A stretch of DNA of 64,000 nucleotides from Herpetosiphon aurantiacus DSM 785. Lineage in GTDB: Bacteria; Chloroflexota; Chloroflexia; Chloroflexales; Herpetosiphonaceae. The stretch lies in contig CP000877.1 in assembly GCA_000018565.1 (NCBI GenBank), forward strand, positions 1 to 64,000. Direction: 5' to 3'. The notes beneath the pieces are model-generated. The model had not been told where the DNA came from. It searched no databases and saw nothing but the letters and a program-made list of their open reading frames with translations. This document shows positions 32,366-42,448 of the stretch, piece by piece. The position numbers and the translations under genes are program-made. Each line of letters starts with the position of its first letter. The stretch's first letter is position 1.

Positions 32366-34042
32366 ATGTATCGTAATCCCGTTGGTCGTATCTATCCTCA
32401 GTCCATCAGTCAGGACACGCTTCTTGATTATAGCAGTTTGGATTTAACGGATGTCGCATTTCCGCACCCACCGAATCGCCCTATTACAACGCTCGATCTT
32501 TCTCGCAATCAGATCAAAAGGCTGTCGATAAACTCCACCGACGCGAATTTAATTACACGTATTATCCTCCATGACAATGAAATATCCGACCTGCCAAGCG
32601 ATATTCGTTCCTTTCGCAACCTTCAGGAATTGTATGTCGCTGGTTGCCCTTTAACCACCTTGCCAACATGGCTGGAAGAATTAACCCATCTGCGAATTCT
32701 TGATATCGGTGATACCGACATGATGGATTGCCCTCCAGTATTACGTCGGCTACCAAACCTCTCAACTTTGGCTTTAGCCAACTTACCATGGATGAAACTG
32801 CCACACTGGTTTGGCGATTTGCCAATCACCACCCTGTCTCTTTATGGTATGCCCCAATGCGATCTATCGGTTATTGCAGAATTAAGATCACTCAATCAGC
32901 TTTTTCTGACCAGGATGCACTATACACAAATACCAACATGGCTACAAGCATGTACAAGGTTGACATTCCTTGATCTCAGTGATAATCCGATCACTACACT
33001 CCCACCATGGCTTGGGAAATTATCCTTAGAGACCCTTATCCTTGGACGCATTCGATTAGAACGGTACCCTGATTGGGAACAATGGAATTCGCTAACGACG
33101 CTCGATCTGGTCGGATGTGAGAACGCTGATGCGGTTTTTTCAAAGCCCTTCCCTCAATCACTTCATACATTAATTCTTGACACCTCTACTATTACGGCAG
33201 TTCCTGAATGTATACGCCTTCTTCGTTCCTTACGTGACTGTCGGCTAGCCCATACCACGATAACCAGTGTTCCTACATGGTTATTTGAAGAGGTGGCACT
33301 ACAGTCCCTGGATCTTTCCTATACGCATCTTGAGTTTCCAGCCCTTACCAAGCCATCGATGCTCATAACATTTATTTTTCGAGGGGGACGTACATCAACC
33401 TGGCCATCCGTGTTCGATCAGATGCCGATGCTTCAGCTGTTTGATCTCGAGGATGCTTATTTTGATGACCCGCTCGTCCAACCACTGAAGACGACCTACC
33501 ATGATTTAAAGAATTTTACGAGTCCAAGAACGTACTCTGGTATTCCGTTTGCACTAGCTATGCCTAACCTTCAGACACTGCATATGAGTGCTCCTTGGCC
33601 CCCGACATCCGTTGATACGCTGCATATGATGTTGGAACACTGTCCTCAACTTCAAGCGATTTCGCTTCTTGGATGGAACTTGGATACCATTCCTACCAGC
33701 ATGCAATCCCTTTCAGATCTTCGTTCTTTAAGCGTACCGTATAATCAGATTACGGAAGTTCCGATATGGCTCCAAGGCATGACAAAGCTCCGTTCATTGG
33801 ATATATCGCATAATCGGCTTACGCAGATTCCAATATGGCTCCGAGATATGCCACACCTTGAATCGCTTGATCTTTCCGGGAATCCTTTACAGACGTTCCC
33901 CTCATGGTTAAAAGACATCCCAACGCTCAGTGAGGTCGCCTTCGTGTTCCCACCCGCCAGCCTTCAGTGTGATCACGTCCTTCCAGAATTTCTGGCGGCA
34001 GGGATTCGGCTGGATGTCCGACATCCCCGTGATGACCCGTAA
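32366..34042 (+). CDS. Leucine-rich repeat protein 1
   Basis: A 558-residue protein without signal peptide, made of about 20 leucine-rich repeats of roughly 23 residues (LTFLDLSDNPITTLPPWLGK, LRSLDISHNRLTQIPIWLRD are typical). The repeat ends use the motif LPxWL, as in bacterial LRR proteins linked to small GTPases. It is a full-length paralogue, also 558 residues, of the gene at 34321-35997; the last 80 codons are nearly identical in DNA. It probably binds proteins in the cytoplasm. ATG context is weak, but the paralogue starts at the same relative place. Confidence 0.8.
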   Translation: MYRNPVGRIYPQSISQDTLLDYSSLDLTDVAFPHPPNRPITTLDLSRNQIKRLSINSTDANLITRIILHDNEISDLPSDIRSFRNLQELYVAGCPLTTLPTWLEELTHLRILDIGDTDMMDCPPVLRRLPNLSTLALANLPWMKLPHWFGDLPITTLSLYGMPQCDLSVIAELRSLNQLFLTRMHYTQIPTWLQACTRLTFLDLSDNPITTLPPWLGKLSLETLILGRIRLERYPDWEQWNSLTTLDLVGCENADAVFSKPFPQSLHTLILDTSTITAVPECIRLLRSLRDCRLAHTTITSVPTWLFEEVALQSLDLSYTHLEFPALTKPSMLITFIFRGGRTSTWPSVFDQMPMLQLFDLEDAYFDDPLVQPLKTTYHDLKNFTSPRTYSGIPFALAMPNLQTLHMSAPWPPTSVDTLHMMLEHCPQLQAISLLGWNLDTIPTSMQSLSDLRSLSVPYNQITEVPIWLQGMTKLRSLDISHNRLTQIPIWLRDMPHLESLDLSGNPLQTFPSWLKDIPTLSEVAFVFPPASLQCDHVLPEFLAAGIRLDVRHPRDDP

Positions 34043-34075
34043 CGACCACGTGGATGGCCTATCTTGGCATGGGCA

Positions 34076-34107
34076 GTAATCACGATTGAATGGACAATCA
34101 TGATTAC
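34076..34107. terminator. Hairpin between the two LRR genes
   Basis: GTAATCACGATTG (34076-34088) pairs with CAATCATGATTAC (34095-34107) with one mismatch and a 6-base loop. It lacks a clean T-run, so termination is likely but not certain. Confidence 0.45.
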
Positions 34108-34320
34108 CACATTATGAGAACGATACAATACGGGGGTAGCGGTCTCAGGAGCTGACGGTTCCCGCTGCGGTGTCAATGCTAGCGGGGTGCTTACGACTGC
34201 GAAAGCGCAACCATTCGACTGATTAGCAGTGCCATGTACTACTCGGTTTATGACCCGACCCGACGTGTTTACGTTCTCCCCAGAAGGCACCCTTCCTTTT
34301 CGTTTACCACCGGAGTTCTT

Positions 34321-35997
34321 ATGTATCAGATTCATGCTGGGTATATTATGCCCGAGGATGCGACGCAGACCACCCTTGATTTTAGCCGCTTAAGCCTCAC
34401 AATCCTTCCGACGATGCAGGATGTTTCTTGGAATATTACGGCAATCGATTTATCCTATAATAGCTTAACGATGCTCCCTTATGCGCTTCCGCGTGCGGCA
34501 TCGCTGAAACGCCTTCTGTTACGTGTTAATCCGCTCACTGCGCTTCCTGAATGCATCCGCGAATGCCACAACCTTGAAGAACTCTATGTCTCAGGCTGTC
34601 CCTTGACCATGTTGCCAGATTGGTTGGATGAACTAACGGCCTTGCGAATACTGGAGATCAGTGACACCGCCATTCCTGATTGTCCCTCGGTATTGCGTCG
34701 ATTGCCGAATCTTCGGATGCTTGGCATCGCAAATCTCCCATGGACAACCCTACCGCCATGGTTTTGTGACTTACCGCTGACAACCCTCACTATCGATGGC
34801 ATGCCTAGATGTGATTGTTCTCCCCTCGTAGGATTAAAACAGCTTCAGCATCTTGGCCTCAGTGCCATGGACTATACCATTGTGCCTGAATGGATTCGAC
34901 AATTGCCTTTGTTACACCTGCTTGATCTCAGTCATAATCCCCTTGAAATACTCCCATCTTGGCTAGAAACCATCCCTATAACAACCCTCATGCTTGCCCA
35001 TGTTCCATTAGCGGCGCTTCCCGATTGGCATACGTGGGATCGGTTAACCACACTCGATTTAACGGCATGTCATTTGGCTGATGCTGCCTTTCGAATGCCC
35101 TTGCCGCGCAATTTAACCCACCTGAATCTTGATCAAAATCCCATTACTCAGCTTCCATCAGAGCTTTACCAGTGTCATTCACTCTACGCTTGTAGTCTTG
35201 CGAATACCGCTCTAACCACCCTTCCAGCATGGTTTTTTGAAGATCTTCCACTTGTATCACTCGATATTTCAGGCACCAGCCTCACGTTTCCGGCGCTCTC
35301 CCAGCGATCGATGCTGGAATCATTCATCTTTGGCATGGGGAAAACGTCCGCTTGGCCATACCTTCTCACACACATGCCGACATTACGCGTGCTTGATCTT
35401 TCTGATACGTGGTTGCAGTCTCAAAGTCCATCTATGGGTCACGCGCTCTTTCCGCAGCTTGAGACATTTCGTGGACCACGCGATCAAGACCGTGTTCCTT
35501 TAATAGGAGCTATGCCAAATCTGCGTGTGGCAGTGTTAAGTGGTGGATTATCACGAGGTTCGCGTGAGTATCTTTCTGCACTCTTAGGAAAGAGTCCTCA
35601 GATCCAAGCACTTGACCTTTCGCGTTGGCATTGCAATCCGATCCCTTCTACCCTTGTCGATCTTGCCGAGTTGCAGACCTTGAATATTGCGCATAAGCAC
35701 CTCGATCAGGTTCCTGGATGGGTGAACGATATGCCATACCTTAAATCACTGGATCTTTCTGATAACCGATGTACTGACATACCACGATGGATGAGGAACA
35801 TGACACACCTTGAATCGCTTGATCTTTCCGGGAATCCTTTACAGACCTTTCCCTCATGGTTAAAGGATATCCCAACGCTCAGAGATGTCGCATTCATGTT
35901 TCCATCAGTCAACCTTCAGTGTGATCACGTCCTCCCAGAATTTCTGGCGGCAGGGATTCGCCTGGATGTCCAATATCCCCGTGATGACGCTGAATGA
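34321..35997 (+). CDS. Leucine-rich repeat protein 2
   Basis: A 558-residue paralogue of the gene at 32366-34042. The start at 34321 (MYQIHAGYIMPEDATQTTLD) has CGGAG upstream and matches the start of LRR protein 1. Repeats such as LRILEISDTAIPDCPSVLRR and LESLDLSGNPLQTFPSWLKD continue to the end. No catalytic domain is attached. A small GTPase gene follows at 36354, so the pair may form a split version of an LRR-GTPase (ROCO-like) switch; this is inference. Downstream bases after the stop also match the other copy (GATGGCCTATCTTGGC), showing duplication of whole units. Confidence 0.8.
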   Translation: MYQIHAGYIMPEDATQTTLDFSRLSLTILPTMQDVSWNITAIDLSYNSLTMLPYALPRAASLKRLLLRVNPLTALPECIRECHNLEELYVSGCPLTMLPDWLDELTALRILEISDTAIPDCPSVLRRLPNLRMLGIANLPWTTLPPWFCDLPLTTLTIDGMPRCDCSPLVGLKQLQHLGLSAMDYTIVPEWIRQLPLLHLLDLSHNPLEILPSWLETIPITTLMLAHVPLAALPDWHTWDRLTTLDLTACHLADAAFRMPLPRNLTHLNLDQNPITQLPSELYQCHSLYACSLANTALTTLPAWFFEDLPLVSLDISGTSLTFPALSQRSMLESFIFGMGKTSAWPYLLTHMPTLRVLDLSDTWLQSQSPSMGHALFPQLETFRGPRDQDRVPLIGAMPNLRVAVLSGGLSRGSREYLSALLGKSPQIQALDLSRWHCNPIPSTLVDLAELQTLNIAHKHLDQVPGWVNDMPYLKSLDLSDNRCTDIPRWMRNMTHLESLDLSGNPLQTFPSWLKDIPTLRDVAFMFPSVNLQCDHVLPEFLAAGIRLDVQYPRDDAE

Positions 35998-36353
35998 CCA
36001 ACGAGATGGCCTATCTTGGCGTGATTCTGTCCACCATCCTTCTTGACGCAGACGAATAGACTGCGGAATGGTCGCACACGTTGTGGAGGATTAACCCAGC
36101 TCAGCTCGCCCAAAAACGTGTATTGAACAGACGTTCGCCCATGGTGAACCTTCTTTATGCGCATTAAGGCCCGCTGCCCATGCGGGAATTGGCGATGAAC
36201 AACATTCATGTACGGCTAGCAACTCCTGGTGCAGACACGTTCTATTGTATACGCCCGATCCGGATTAAACGAATTACCAAAAAGCCTTTTTTTCGCCGAT
36301 CTGCGTCTACGCCACAGTAAGCGCGTTCTATGCTTGGACAAGGAGGGATACGG
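35998..36353. other. Intergenic leader of GTPase gene
   Basis: No gene is seen. The first 30 bases repeat the segment behind LRR gene 1. CAAAAAGCCTTTTTTTCG near 36278-36297 is a weak terminator-like site. AAGGAGG at 36341 belongs to the GTPase gene. Confidence 0.4.
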
Positions 36354-36923
36354 ATGCAAACAAGAATTGCCGTCTGTGGTGCTCCGGTGGTTGGAAAGAC
36401 CACCCTTGTTTCCCAGTTGGCCCGACGAACAAAGAGTGATTGGCCAATTGCGAAAAGCACCGAACTCGAAGTCATTGTTCGCGCTATCATTCCAGAAGGC
36501 AAAGGGAACACAACCCTCATCACGCTTGCTGGAAGCTTTTTCTACCACCAAAGCACCGTCCTTGATTGGCTGCTCAAGGATATCCATGGGGTGATCTATG
36601 TGATCGGCGCACTCCCATCGACTCGTGACACCGACGCATATCCAGACGCGGAACAGCAAGAAGGTGCGAGACAAGCCCTCTTCTGGGATCTCTATACACG
36701 CCATGCCGCGCGGTTAAGATCATCATGGTCGTCGATTCCGTGGATCTTTGTCCTCAACAAAATCGATAGGGGAACGACGAATCCCCTACTCCGTCATATC
36801 CCAGTCCAATTTCATGATCAGATTCTCCCATGTAGCGCAACGCAATCACTGGGTATTGATCAGCTTTGGACGCGCATTCGCGTGATCTCGCGATGGTGGG
36901 AGACCAGAAAAAAGATGCCGTAA
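36354..36923 (+). CDS. Small Ras/MglA-like GTPase
   Basis: A 189-residue GTPase. The start at 36354 (MQTRIAVCGAPVVGKTT) has AAGGAGG upstream. The P-loop is GAPVVGKTT at 9-17. The switch II DxxG motif is replaced by LAGSFF, while the guanine-specificity motif NKID and the SAT motif of G5 are present. The missing Asp suggests altered hydrolysis or regulation, as in some MglA-like bacterial GTPases. Two LRR proteins lie just upstream and are natural partners. It could act in polarity, motility or signalling. Confidence 0.75.
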   Translation: MQTRIAVCGAPVVGKTTLVSQLARRTKSDWPIAKSTELEVIVRAIIPEGKGNTTLITLAGSFFYHQSTVLDWLLKDIHGVIYVIGALPSTRDTDAYPDAEQQEGARQALFWDLYTRHAARLRSSWSSIPWIFVLNKIDRGTTNPLLRHIPVQFHDQILPCSATQSLGIDQLWTRIRVISRWWETRKKMP

Positions 36924-37085
36924 TCGCTGTCAAGGATGGATGGTCTCCGATGACGCATCCTATCGCTGAGCGCTACCACTGGGATGAGTGCTCGTGATCC
37001 GTGCAGCACACTATCGCTTGCTAACCCGAACCCCGCCCGTGGCGGTGGAGGATTCATGACCGTGGTATGATTGCTGTTGTTTGAG

Positions 37086-37174
37086 CGGAGCTTCCCTCCA
37101 TGATCAGTTTTCCCCCCTTTGGCGGCGCACAAGCAGTCGGCGCATCCTGTGGCATCTTCAACCGGGGTATGGGC
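37086..37174 (+). pseudogene. Second 5' fragment of the beta-CASP nuclease gene
   Basis: It includes the ribosome-site region and start of the gene at 37870: GGAGCTTCC, then an ATG at 37100 reading MISFPPFGGAQAVGASCGIF, after which similarity ends near 37174. It is about 770 bases before the intact copy and has no continuing frame. Confidence 0.6.
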
Positions 37175-37250
37175 CTGTTGCCACCATTGACAACGGTTGT
37201 GTTTGTTCATACGCGGCATCATAGGATGCCGAATACCCATGGAGAATCCT

Positions 37251-37511
37251 ATGCGTCATCATGAGAGTATCGAATGTGCGCTTGATAGCGCCAATGCAGA
37301 AACTATCGAACTGCTCTTCTTTGTGGTGTATGACCATCGGAATAAACTCAAGGAAGTTGAATGGTGTCTCCAACTCTTAAAAGTGCTTGTTGAGGCAGAT
37401 GCGTCGTTTGCCCCACTGATGGACACGCTTGGATTTGGGCTTCGGAAAACCCAAGGTACTATCGACGAGGTGCAAGAACTGTTAACCAGTATCAATGGTC
37501 GTATACCATAA
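37251..37511 (+). CDS. 86-residue helical protein of unknown function
   Basis: The start at 37251 (MRHHESIECALDSANAETIE) has GGAG seven bases upstream. The product is helical and acidic (LKEVEWCLQLLKVLVEADAS, TIDEVQELLTSINGRIP), with no membrane segment. Nothing is recognised. Its end overlaps a weak minus-strand frame by 30 bases. It lies between a nuclease gene fragment and the intact nuclease gene, so it may have entered with that rearrangement. Confidence 0.45.
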   Translation: MRHHESIECALDSANAETIELLFFVVYDHRNKLKEVEWCLQLLKVLVEADASFAPLMDTLGFGLRKTQGTIDEVQELLTSINGRIP

Positions 37512-37712
37512 AACAGTTAATACCGGAATCATGCTGCGCTTCGTGGGATGCAGCACGCCACGATTAACAGGATATCTCTGCTCTGGATGAACGATGAATC
37601 CATGTGCCATTGCACGATCAATGGTCGATCCATCGGTCAGAATAGCGTTTAATGCCCGTATCCATACCGCGTCATCACATGGACAATCCACCAAATAGTG
37701 ATACAAACGCAT
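37482..37712 (-). CDS. 76-residue protein, doubtful
   Basis: A minus-strand frame starting MRLYHYLVDCPCDDAVWIRA with AGAGG upstream. It is convergent with the 86-residue gene. The composition is protein-like (no long runs, Trp and Cys spread), but there is no family match I know and no supporting operon. Kept because it fills an otherwise empty gap of 350 bases. Confidence 0.3.
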   Translation of the reverse strand: MRLYHYLVDCPCDDAVWIRALNAILTDGSTIDRAMAHGFIVHPEQRYPVNRGVLHPTKRSMIPVLTVLWYTTIDTG

Positions 37713-37869
37713 CGCTGATTCAGCCTCTTTTTTCACGATGGTCGTAGCGGGGATTTTCGGAACGAAAATGTTGTCACCCCAACCACCGCAAACCCATGCT
37801 ACCATAGCACGCAGCAATCACCTATGTAATCATCGGCACGCAGATCAGACACGAGAGGAGCTTCCACGA

Positions 37870-40230
37870 ATGATCAGTTTCCACCCCTTTGGCGGCGCAC
37901 AAGAAGTCGGCGCGTCGTGTGGCATTCTCAAACTGGGTATGCGCCATATCCTCGTCGATGCGGGCATGCGCCCTGCCGCCCGCCCTGGCCAATCGCGCAC
38001 ACCCGATCTCGAAGCCCTCAAAGGTTTTCCGCTCGATGCGATCCTGATTACCCACGCCCACATTGACCACACGGGCTGTCTGCCGCTCGTCGCCAGCTTG
38101 TTCCCGACTGTGCCGATCTATGCAACCGAAAGCACGATCGCGCTGATGCGGATTTTGCTGCTCGACAGTGCGCGGATTATGGAACAGGAACACCTCGCGC
38201 ATGAACTAGAAACGCCCTTGTATGACCAAGCGATGGTCACCGAAACCTTGGCGCGGATCATTCCCGTGGCGTTTCACCAAGAGCTGCGTCCCGTGGCCGC
38301 CAATCAAGAAATTAGCGTGACCTACCTGCCCGCAGGCCATATCCTCGGCGCGGGCATGTTGCATATCACGAGTCCATGGGGCAGTATCTTGCACACGGGC
38401 GATATTTCGGTCGGCCATCACCGCACCATCACGGGCGTTGACCTGAACACCTTGCCGCAGGTGGACATGATGATTTGTGAAGGCACCTATGGCAACCGCA
38501 GCCATAAATCGCGCAAAGACCAAGAGCAGAACGTGGTGGCCACGATTCAACAGGTGATTGGCCACGGCGGGCGGGTACTGATTCCGGCCTTCGCGGTGGG
38601 CCGTGCCCAAGAACTGATCTTGATCCTCAAAGCCTTCCGCACCTCCGGCGTGGTGTCGCCCGTGACGATCTATGTGGACGGCATGTGCAAAGCGGTCTGC
38701 GAGTCGTATCAGCAGCAATCGCATGACCTGCATCCGGCGCTGCAAAAATTCTTGGCCAATAGCCAACGCCCGTTGTTCGTCGATCCGAGCTTTGGCGTGC
38801 TGGCCGTGCATCAGGGGATGCGCCCGCGCGTGATTCAGAGTGATGAGCCAGCGATTATCATCAGCACGTCGGGCATGCTCACAGGTGGGCCAGCGCCGCT
38901 GTATGCGACGAAGTTAGCCCAAGACCCGCGCAATGCGATCATTTTCACGGGCTATCAGGATGAAGAATCGCCAGGCGCGGCGATGCTCAAAGCCACCCAA
39001 GGTGGAACCATCACGTTGAATGGCCAACGGGTGACGCTGGGCTGTCCGGTCTATCGCTATGGCTTGTCGGGCCATGCCGATCTGGGCCAACTCGAACAGG
39101 TGATTCGGCTCGTCCAGCCACAACAGTTAGTCTTGGTGCATGGCGATCACGATGCCCTCAGTCACCTCGCGGCCCGCTTCAAAAAACTGGCAGTGGCCAT
39201 TCCCGCTGCGGGCGATGTCGTCACCCTGACCCGCCGTGCGCCGACCGTGAGTCTGCAAGCGGGGCAACGACTGGATATGCCTACCGCTCTGCCGGTGGCG
39301 GTGGAAGTGGTGGCCGACCCTACGCCGCTGAAGCCTGCGCCCACGTTGGCGGATTTGTACGCGATTGCCACCGCCAATGGGATTCCTGCCCGCCCCTGGA
39401 CAGCGATTGAGCTTGGCGCAGCCTGGTATGGCACAGCCTATCAGCCCACCTTGCGACCGATTGTCGAGGGCGTGTTAAGTGTCGCGCGGAGTCATTTCCG
39501 CACTAAACGGCTCGGTAGCCAAACCGTGTTTACCCCGCGTCCAGTGCTAGAGAGTGGCGAGCCGAACGTGGCCGCACCACCCAAACCACAGCCGGATGAT
39601 CGCTGGGATGTCGTGCCGATTGGCCAGATTGTCTTGGTGCTTGGCTCGGCAGCGCCACCGGATCGCGTGCAGCTGGGGTTGATCACGGGTGAACCCACGG
39701 GCAGTACCGTGCCGCTGGTGGTCGAGGCGTGGAAAAGTCCCAGTCAAGTGCGCGATACGATTCACGGGGTCACGCCGATGAGCAAGCCAGAATGGGTGGG
39801 GCTGGAGCATGCCGAAATTCAAGCCAACTTGAAAGCGCTACGGGCGACGGTGGATGCAATTCCGATTGATGTACTGAAACTCTGGCAGGCACAACAGGGC
39901 CAACCTGCGAGACTCGAAACGCTGATGGCCTCGGCTCCGACCCTGGAGGAACAGGTGGCCACGGGCATCACGCTCATGCGGCGGGGCTTGCTGGTCTGGA
40001 AACGCGAGGGGGTACGCTGGATTCCCAAGCCGTTTGAATCCTTGAATGATCAAGCGCTGATTACGCGGCACTTGGATCTGATTACCCAAGTGGGAGCGAC
40101 GGTCACGCATATTAAGGATGGCCGCACGGGCACGCTCACGGGGCGGGGTGGCTGGTTGCAAGTCGAGGTGCGCTGGGATTCGGGCGTGGTGGAGTTGGTC
40201 AAGGATGGCTTGGTACGGCTAGAAGGATAA
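37870..40230 (+). CDS. Metallo-beta-lactamase/beta-CASP ribonuclease with long C-terminal extension
   Basis: A 786-residue protein. The start at 37870 (MISFHPFGGAQEVGASCGIL) has GAGGAG upstream. The zinc motif HAHIDH (His62, His64, Asp66, His67) and the beta-CASP motifs STSGMLTGGPA and GLSGHADLGQL mark an RNA nuclease of the CPSF/RNase J superfamily. The catalytic part ends near residue 450. The extra 330 residues hold a winged-helix-like segment (AAWYGTAYQPTLRPIVEGVL) and a C-terminal small beta domain (TGRGGWLQVEVRWDSGVVEL). The extension is unusual and may bind RNA or a partner. Confidence 0.8.
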   Translation: MISFHPFGGAQEVGASCGILKLGMRHILVDAGMRPAARPGQSRTPDLEALKGFPLDAILITHAHIDHTGCLPLVASLFPTVPIYATESTIALMRILLLDSARIMEQEHLAHELETPLYDQAMVTETLARIIPVAFHQELRPVAANQEISVTYLPAGHILGAGMLHITSPWGSILHTGDISVGHHRTITGVDLNTLPQVDMMICEGTYGNRSHKSRKDQEQNVVATIQQVIGHGGRVLIPAFAVGRAQELILILKAFRTSGVVSPVTIYVDGMCKAVCESYQQQSHDLHPALQKFLANSQRPLFVDPSFGVLAVHQGMRPRVIQSDEPAIIISTSGMLTGGPAPLYATKLAQDPRNAIIFTGYQDEESPGAAMLKATQGGTITLNGQRVTLGCPVYRYGLSGHADLGQLEQVIRLVQPQQLVLVHGDHDALSHLAARFKKLAVAIPAAGDVVTLTRRAPTVSLQAGQRLDMPTALPVAVEVVADPTPLKPAPTLADLYAIATANGIPARPWTAIELGAAWYGTAYQPTLRPIVEGVLSVARSHFRTKRLGSQTVFTPRPVLESGEPNVAAPPKPQPDDRWDVVPIGQIVLVLGSAAPPDRVQLGLITGEPTGSTVPLVVEAWKSPSQVRDTIHGVTPMSKPEWVGLEHAEIQANLKALRATVDAIPIDVLKLWQAQQGQPARLETLMASAPTLEEQVATGITLMRRGLLVWKREGVRWIPKPFESLNDQALITRHLDLITQVGATVTHIKDGRTGTLTGRGGWLQVEVRWDSGVVELVKDGLVRLEG

Positions 40231-40258
40231 AGGGCAATGAAGCGGCTCGCTGAGCAGT

Positions 40259-40303
40259 ATGATCGGCTCATTTGGCGGGCCGACAATCTTTATTGCCGAT
40301 CAT
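40259..40303. terminator. Hairpin between convergent genes
   Basis: ATGATCGGC (40259-40267) pairs with GCCGATCAT (40295-40303). An inner alternative stem is CGACAAT/ATTGCCG with one mismatch. It is well placed to end both the nuclease gene and the minus-strand TPR gene. Confidence 0.45.
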
Positions 40304-40381
40304 TCCTCTGGCGTGTGGTTCGGGTACGGAAATTCCATCACGGTAATACACGTTTTGTCATAACCGACGGTGGTATCGCTT

Positions 40382-41172
40382 CTACGACTGGCCTTTTGTC
40401 TTCATGATGGCTTGTAAAGAGACGAGATTCGCACGAATAATCTGGGTATCGGGATGCTCGGACCCCAACACTGCTTCATAGATAGCCAATGCCCGTTCAT
40501 ACAAGCGCTGCGCCTCCCCATACCGCCCTTGACGCTCTAAGACCACCGCCAGATTGTTCACACTCGTCGCCGTATCGGGATGCTCCGCCCCCAACACTGC
40601 TTCATAGATAGCCAATGCCCGTTCATACAAGCGCTGCGCCTCAGCATACCGCCCTTGCCGCTTCAAGACCAACGCCAGATTGTTCACACTCGTCGCCGTA
40701 TCGGGATGCTCCGCCCCCAACACCGCTTCCCGCACCGCCAAGGCCCGTTCATACAAGCGCTGCGCCTCAGCATACCGCCCTTGACTCTCCAAGACCACCG
40801 CCAGATTGTTCACACTCGTCGCCGTAGCGGGATGCTCCGCCCCCAACACCGCTTCCCTGATCGCCAAGGCCCGTTCAAACAAGCGCTGCGCCTCAGCATA
40901 CCGCCCTTGACTCTCCAAGACCAACGCCAGATTGTTCACACTCCACGCCGTATTGGGATGCTCCGCCCCCAACACCGTTTCCCGCACCGCCAAGGCCCGT
41001 TCATACAAGCGCTGCGCCTCAGCATACCGCCCTTGCCGCTTCAAGACCGAAGCCAGATTGTGCACACTCGTCGCCGTATCGGGATGCTCCGCCCCCAACA
41101 CCGCTTCCCGCACCGCCAAGGCCCGTTCATACAAGCGCTGCGCCTCCCCATACCGCCCTTGACTCTCCAAGA
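40382..41172 (-). pseudogene. 3' part of the broken STAND-TPR gene
   Basis: It codes for six tetratricopeptide repeats of the form GRYAEAQRLYERALAVREAV with GAEHPDTATS linkers, then the tail SLQAIMKTKGQS. It has no start of its own; the longer frame seen here begins inside the inserted element. Confidence 0.75.
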
Positions 41173-42448
41173 GGTGGTATAACGAAAGTGGTGCAAAATT
41201 AATGAGAGCCAGGTGGACTATACTTGGAGTTACCACACACCCAAGAAAGGACCACCATGACTCCCAGCAAGAAGCATACCCATTCGCCCGTGATCGGTCA
41301 AGCCGAAGCCCAAGCCAGTTTCCAGCAGCTGGTGCAGCACCAGATTCGGCAGGCAATTCGCGCCACCTTCATCGACATTTTGGAAGACGAAGTGGCGGCC
41401 TTCATCGGTGCACAGCCCTATGAACGTACCGACGAGCGGCGTGACCATCGCGCCGGACATCGCTCGCGCACGCTTGGCACGACCGCTGGCGTGATCGACG
41501 ATTTGCCCGTTCCGCGTACTCGTGGTGGCTTTCGCACCCAGCTGTTTGACCGCTACCAGCGCCGCATGCACGATGTCGATACCCTGATGCAGGATATGTT
41601 TGTCGGCGGGGTCAGCCAAACCGCCGTTGGCACGGTGGTCGAGCACTTAACGGGCAACGCGCCCAGTCCCTCAACGGTCTCGCGGGTGTTTCATACCCTT
41701 GATGACGAGTTTCAGGCCTGGCAAGCGCGTCCGTTGCCGCCACGCTACTGCTATGCCTTTGCCGATGGCACCTATTTCAGCGTGATCTACAATGGCCAAG
41801 GCCAGAAAATGCCCATTTTGGCCTTGATTGGCATCACCCCCGATGGCCAGCGCGAGGTGATTGCCTTCACGACGGGTGAGCGGGAAAACCAAGGCGCGTG
41901 GGAAAACCTGCTGGCCGACATCAAGGATCGCGGGGTGGACACCATTGATTTGTGGATTACCGATGGACATCAGGCGATGCTGAACGCGATTGCGGCGAAA
42001 TTTCCCGCGTCCCAGCGCCAGCGCTGTGTCGTGCACAAAATGAGCAACATCGAAAGCCACATTCCCGAGAAATACCGCGATGCACTGCACGCGGAGCTGC
42101 GGGCGATCTTCTATCAACCCGACCGAGCGCAGGCTGACCAAGCGGCAGCGGCGTTTATGGCCAAATACGAGCGCCAGTACCCATCAGCGATCCGCTGTAT
42201 GCAACGCGATTGGGAGGCCTGTTTGACCTTCTATGCCTATCCAGAAGGGCATTGGGTGAACATTCGGACATCGAATATCATTGAACGGACGTTCGAGGAG
42301 GTCAAGAAGCGCAGCAAAAAAATGGCGACGGCCTTTCGGAATGAGGGCAGTTGTTTACTGCTGTTTTATGCGGTCGTTCGAACACTTCAACTTCGCAAAA
42401 TTCGCATGCCTGGCTAAATTAATTTTGCACACTTCTTGACAAACCACC
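41173..42448 (+). mobile_element. IS256-family insertion sequence
   Basis: A 1276-bp element with ends GGTGGTATAAC and GGTGGTTTGTC and further matching inner bases (GTGCAAAATTAAT on both sides). It is flanked by the 8-bp target duplicate CTCCAAGA at 41165-41172 and 42449-42456. One intact mutator-type transposase gene lies inside on the plus strand. Confidence 0.9.
41257..42417 (+). CDS. IS256-family (mutator type) transposase
   Basis: A 386-residue transposase. The start at 41257 ([15 protein letters not shown]) has AAAGGA upstream. The DDE residues fall in [19 protein letters not shown] and [17 protein letters not shown], the last being the family hallmark. RCVVHKMSN and the C-terminal [17 protein letters not shown] are also typical. 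The frame is whole, so the element may still move. Confidence 0.93.
   Translation: MTPSKKHTHSPVIGQAEAQASFQQLVQHQIRQAIRATFIDILEDEVAAFIGAQPYERTDERRDHRAGHRSRTLGTTAGVIDDLPVPRTRGGFRTQLFDRYQRRMHDVDTLMQDMFVGGVSQTAVGTVVEHLTGNAPSPSTVSRVFHTLDDEFQAWQARPLPPRYCYAFADGTYFSVIYNGQGQKMPILALIGITPDGQREVIAFTTGERENQGAWENLLADIKDRGVDTIDLWITDGHQAMLNAIAAKFPASQRQRCVVHKMSNIESHIPEKYRDALHAELRAIFYQPDRAQADQAAAAFMAKYERQYPSAIRCMQRDWEACLTFYAYPEGHWVNIRTSNIIERTFEEVKKRSKKMATAFRNEGSCLLLFYAVVRTLQLRKIRMPG

Noticed and set aside
40580-41182. 200-codon plus-strand frame over the TPR repeats
   Set aside because: It is a repetitive antisense shadow of the TPR gene. The product just mirrors the repeat period.
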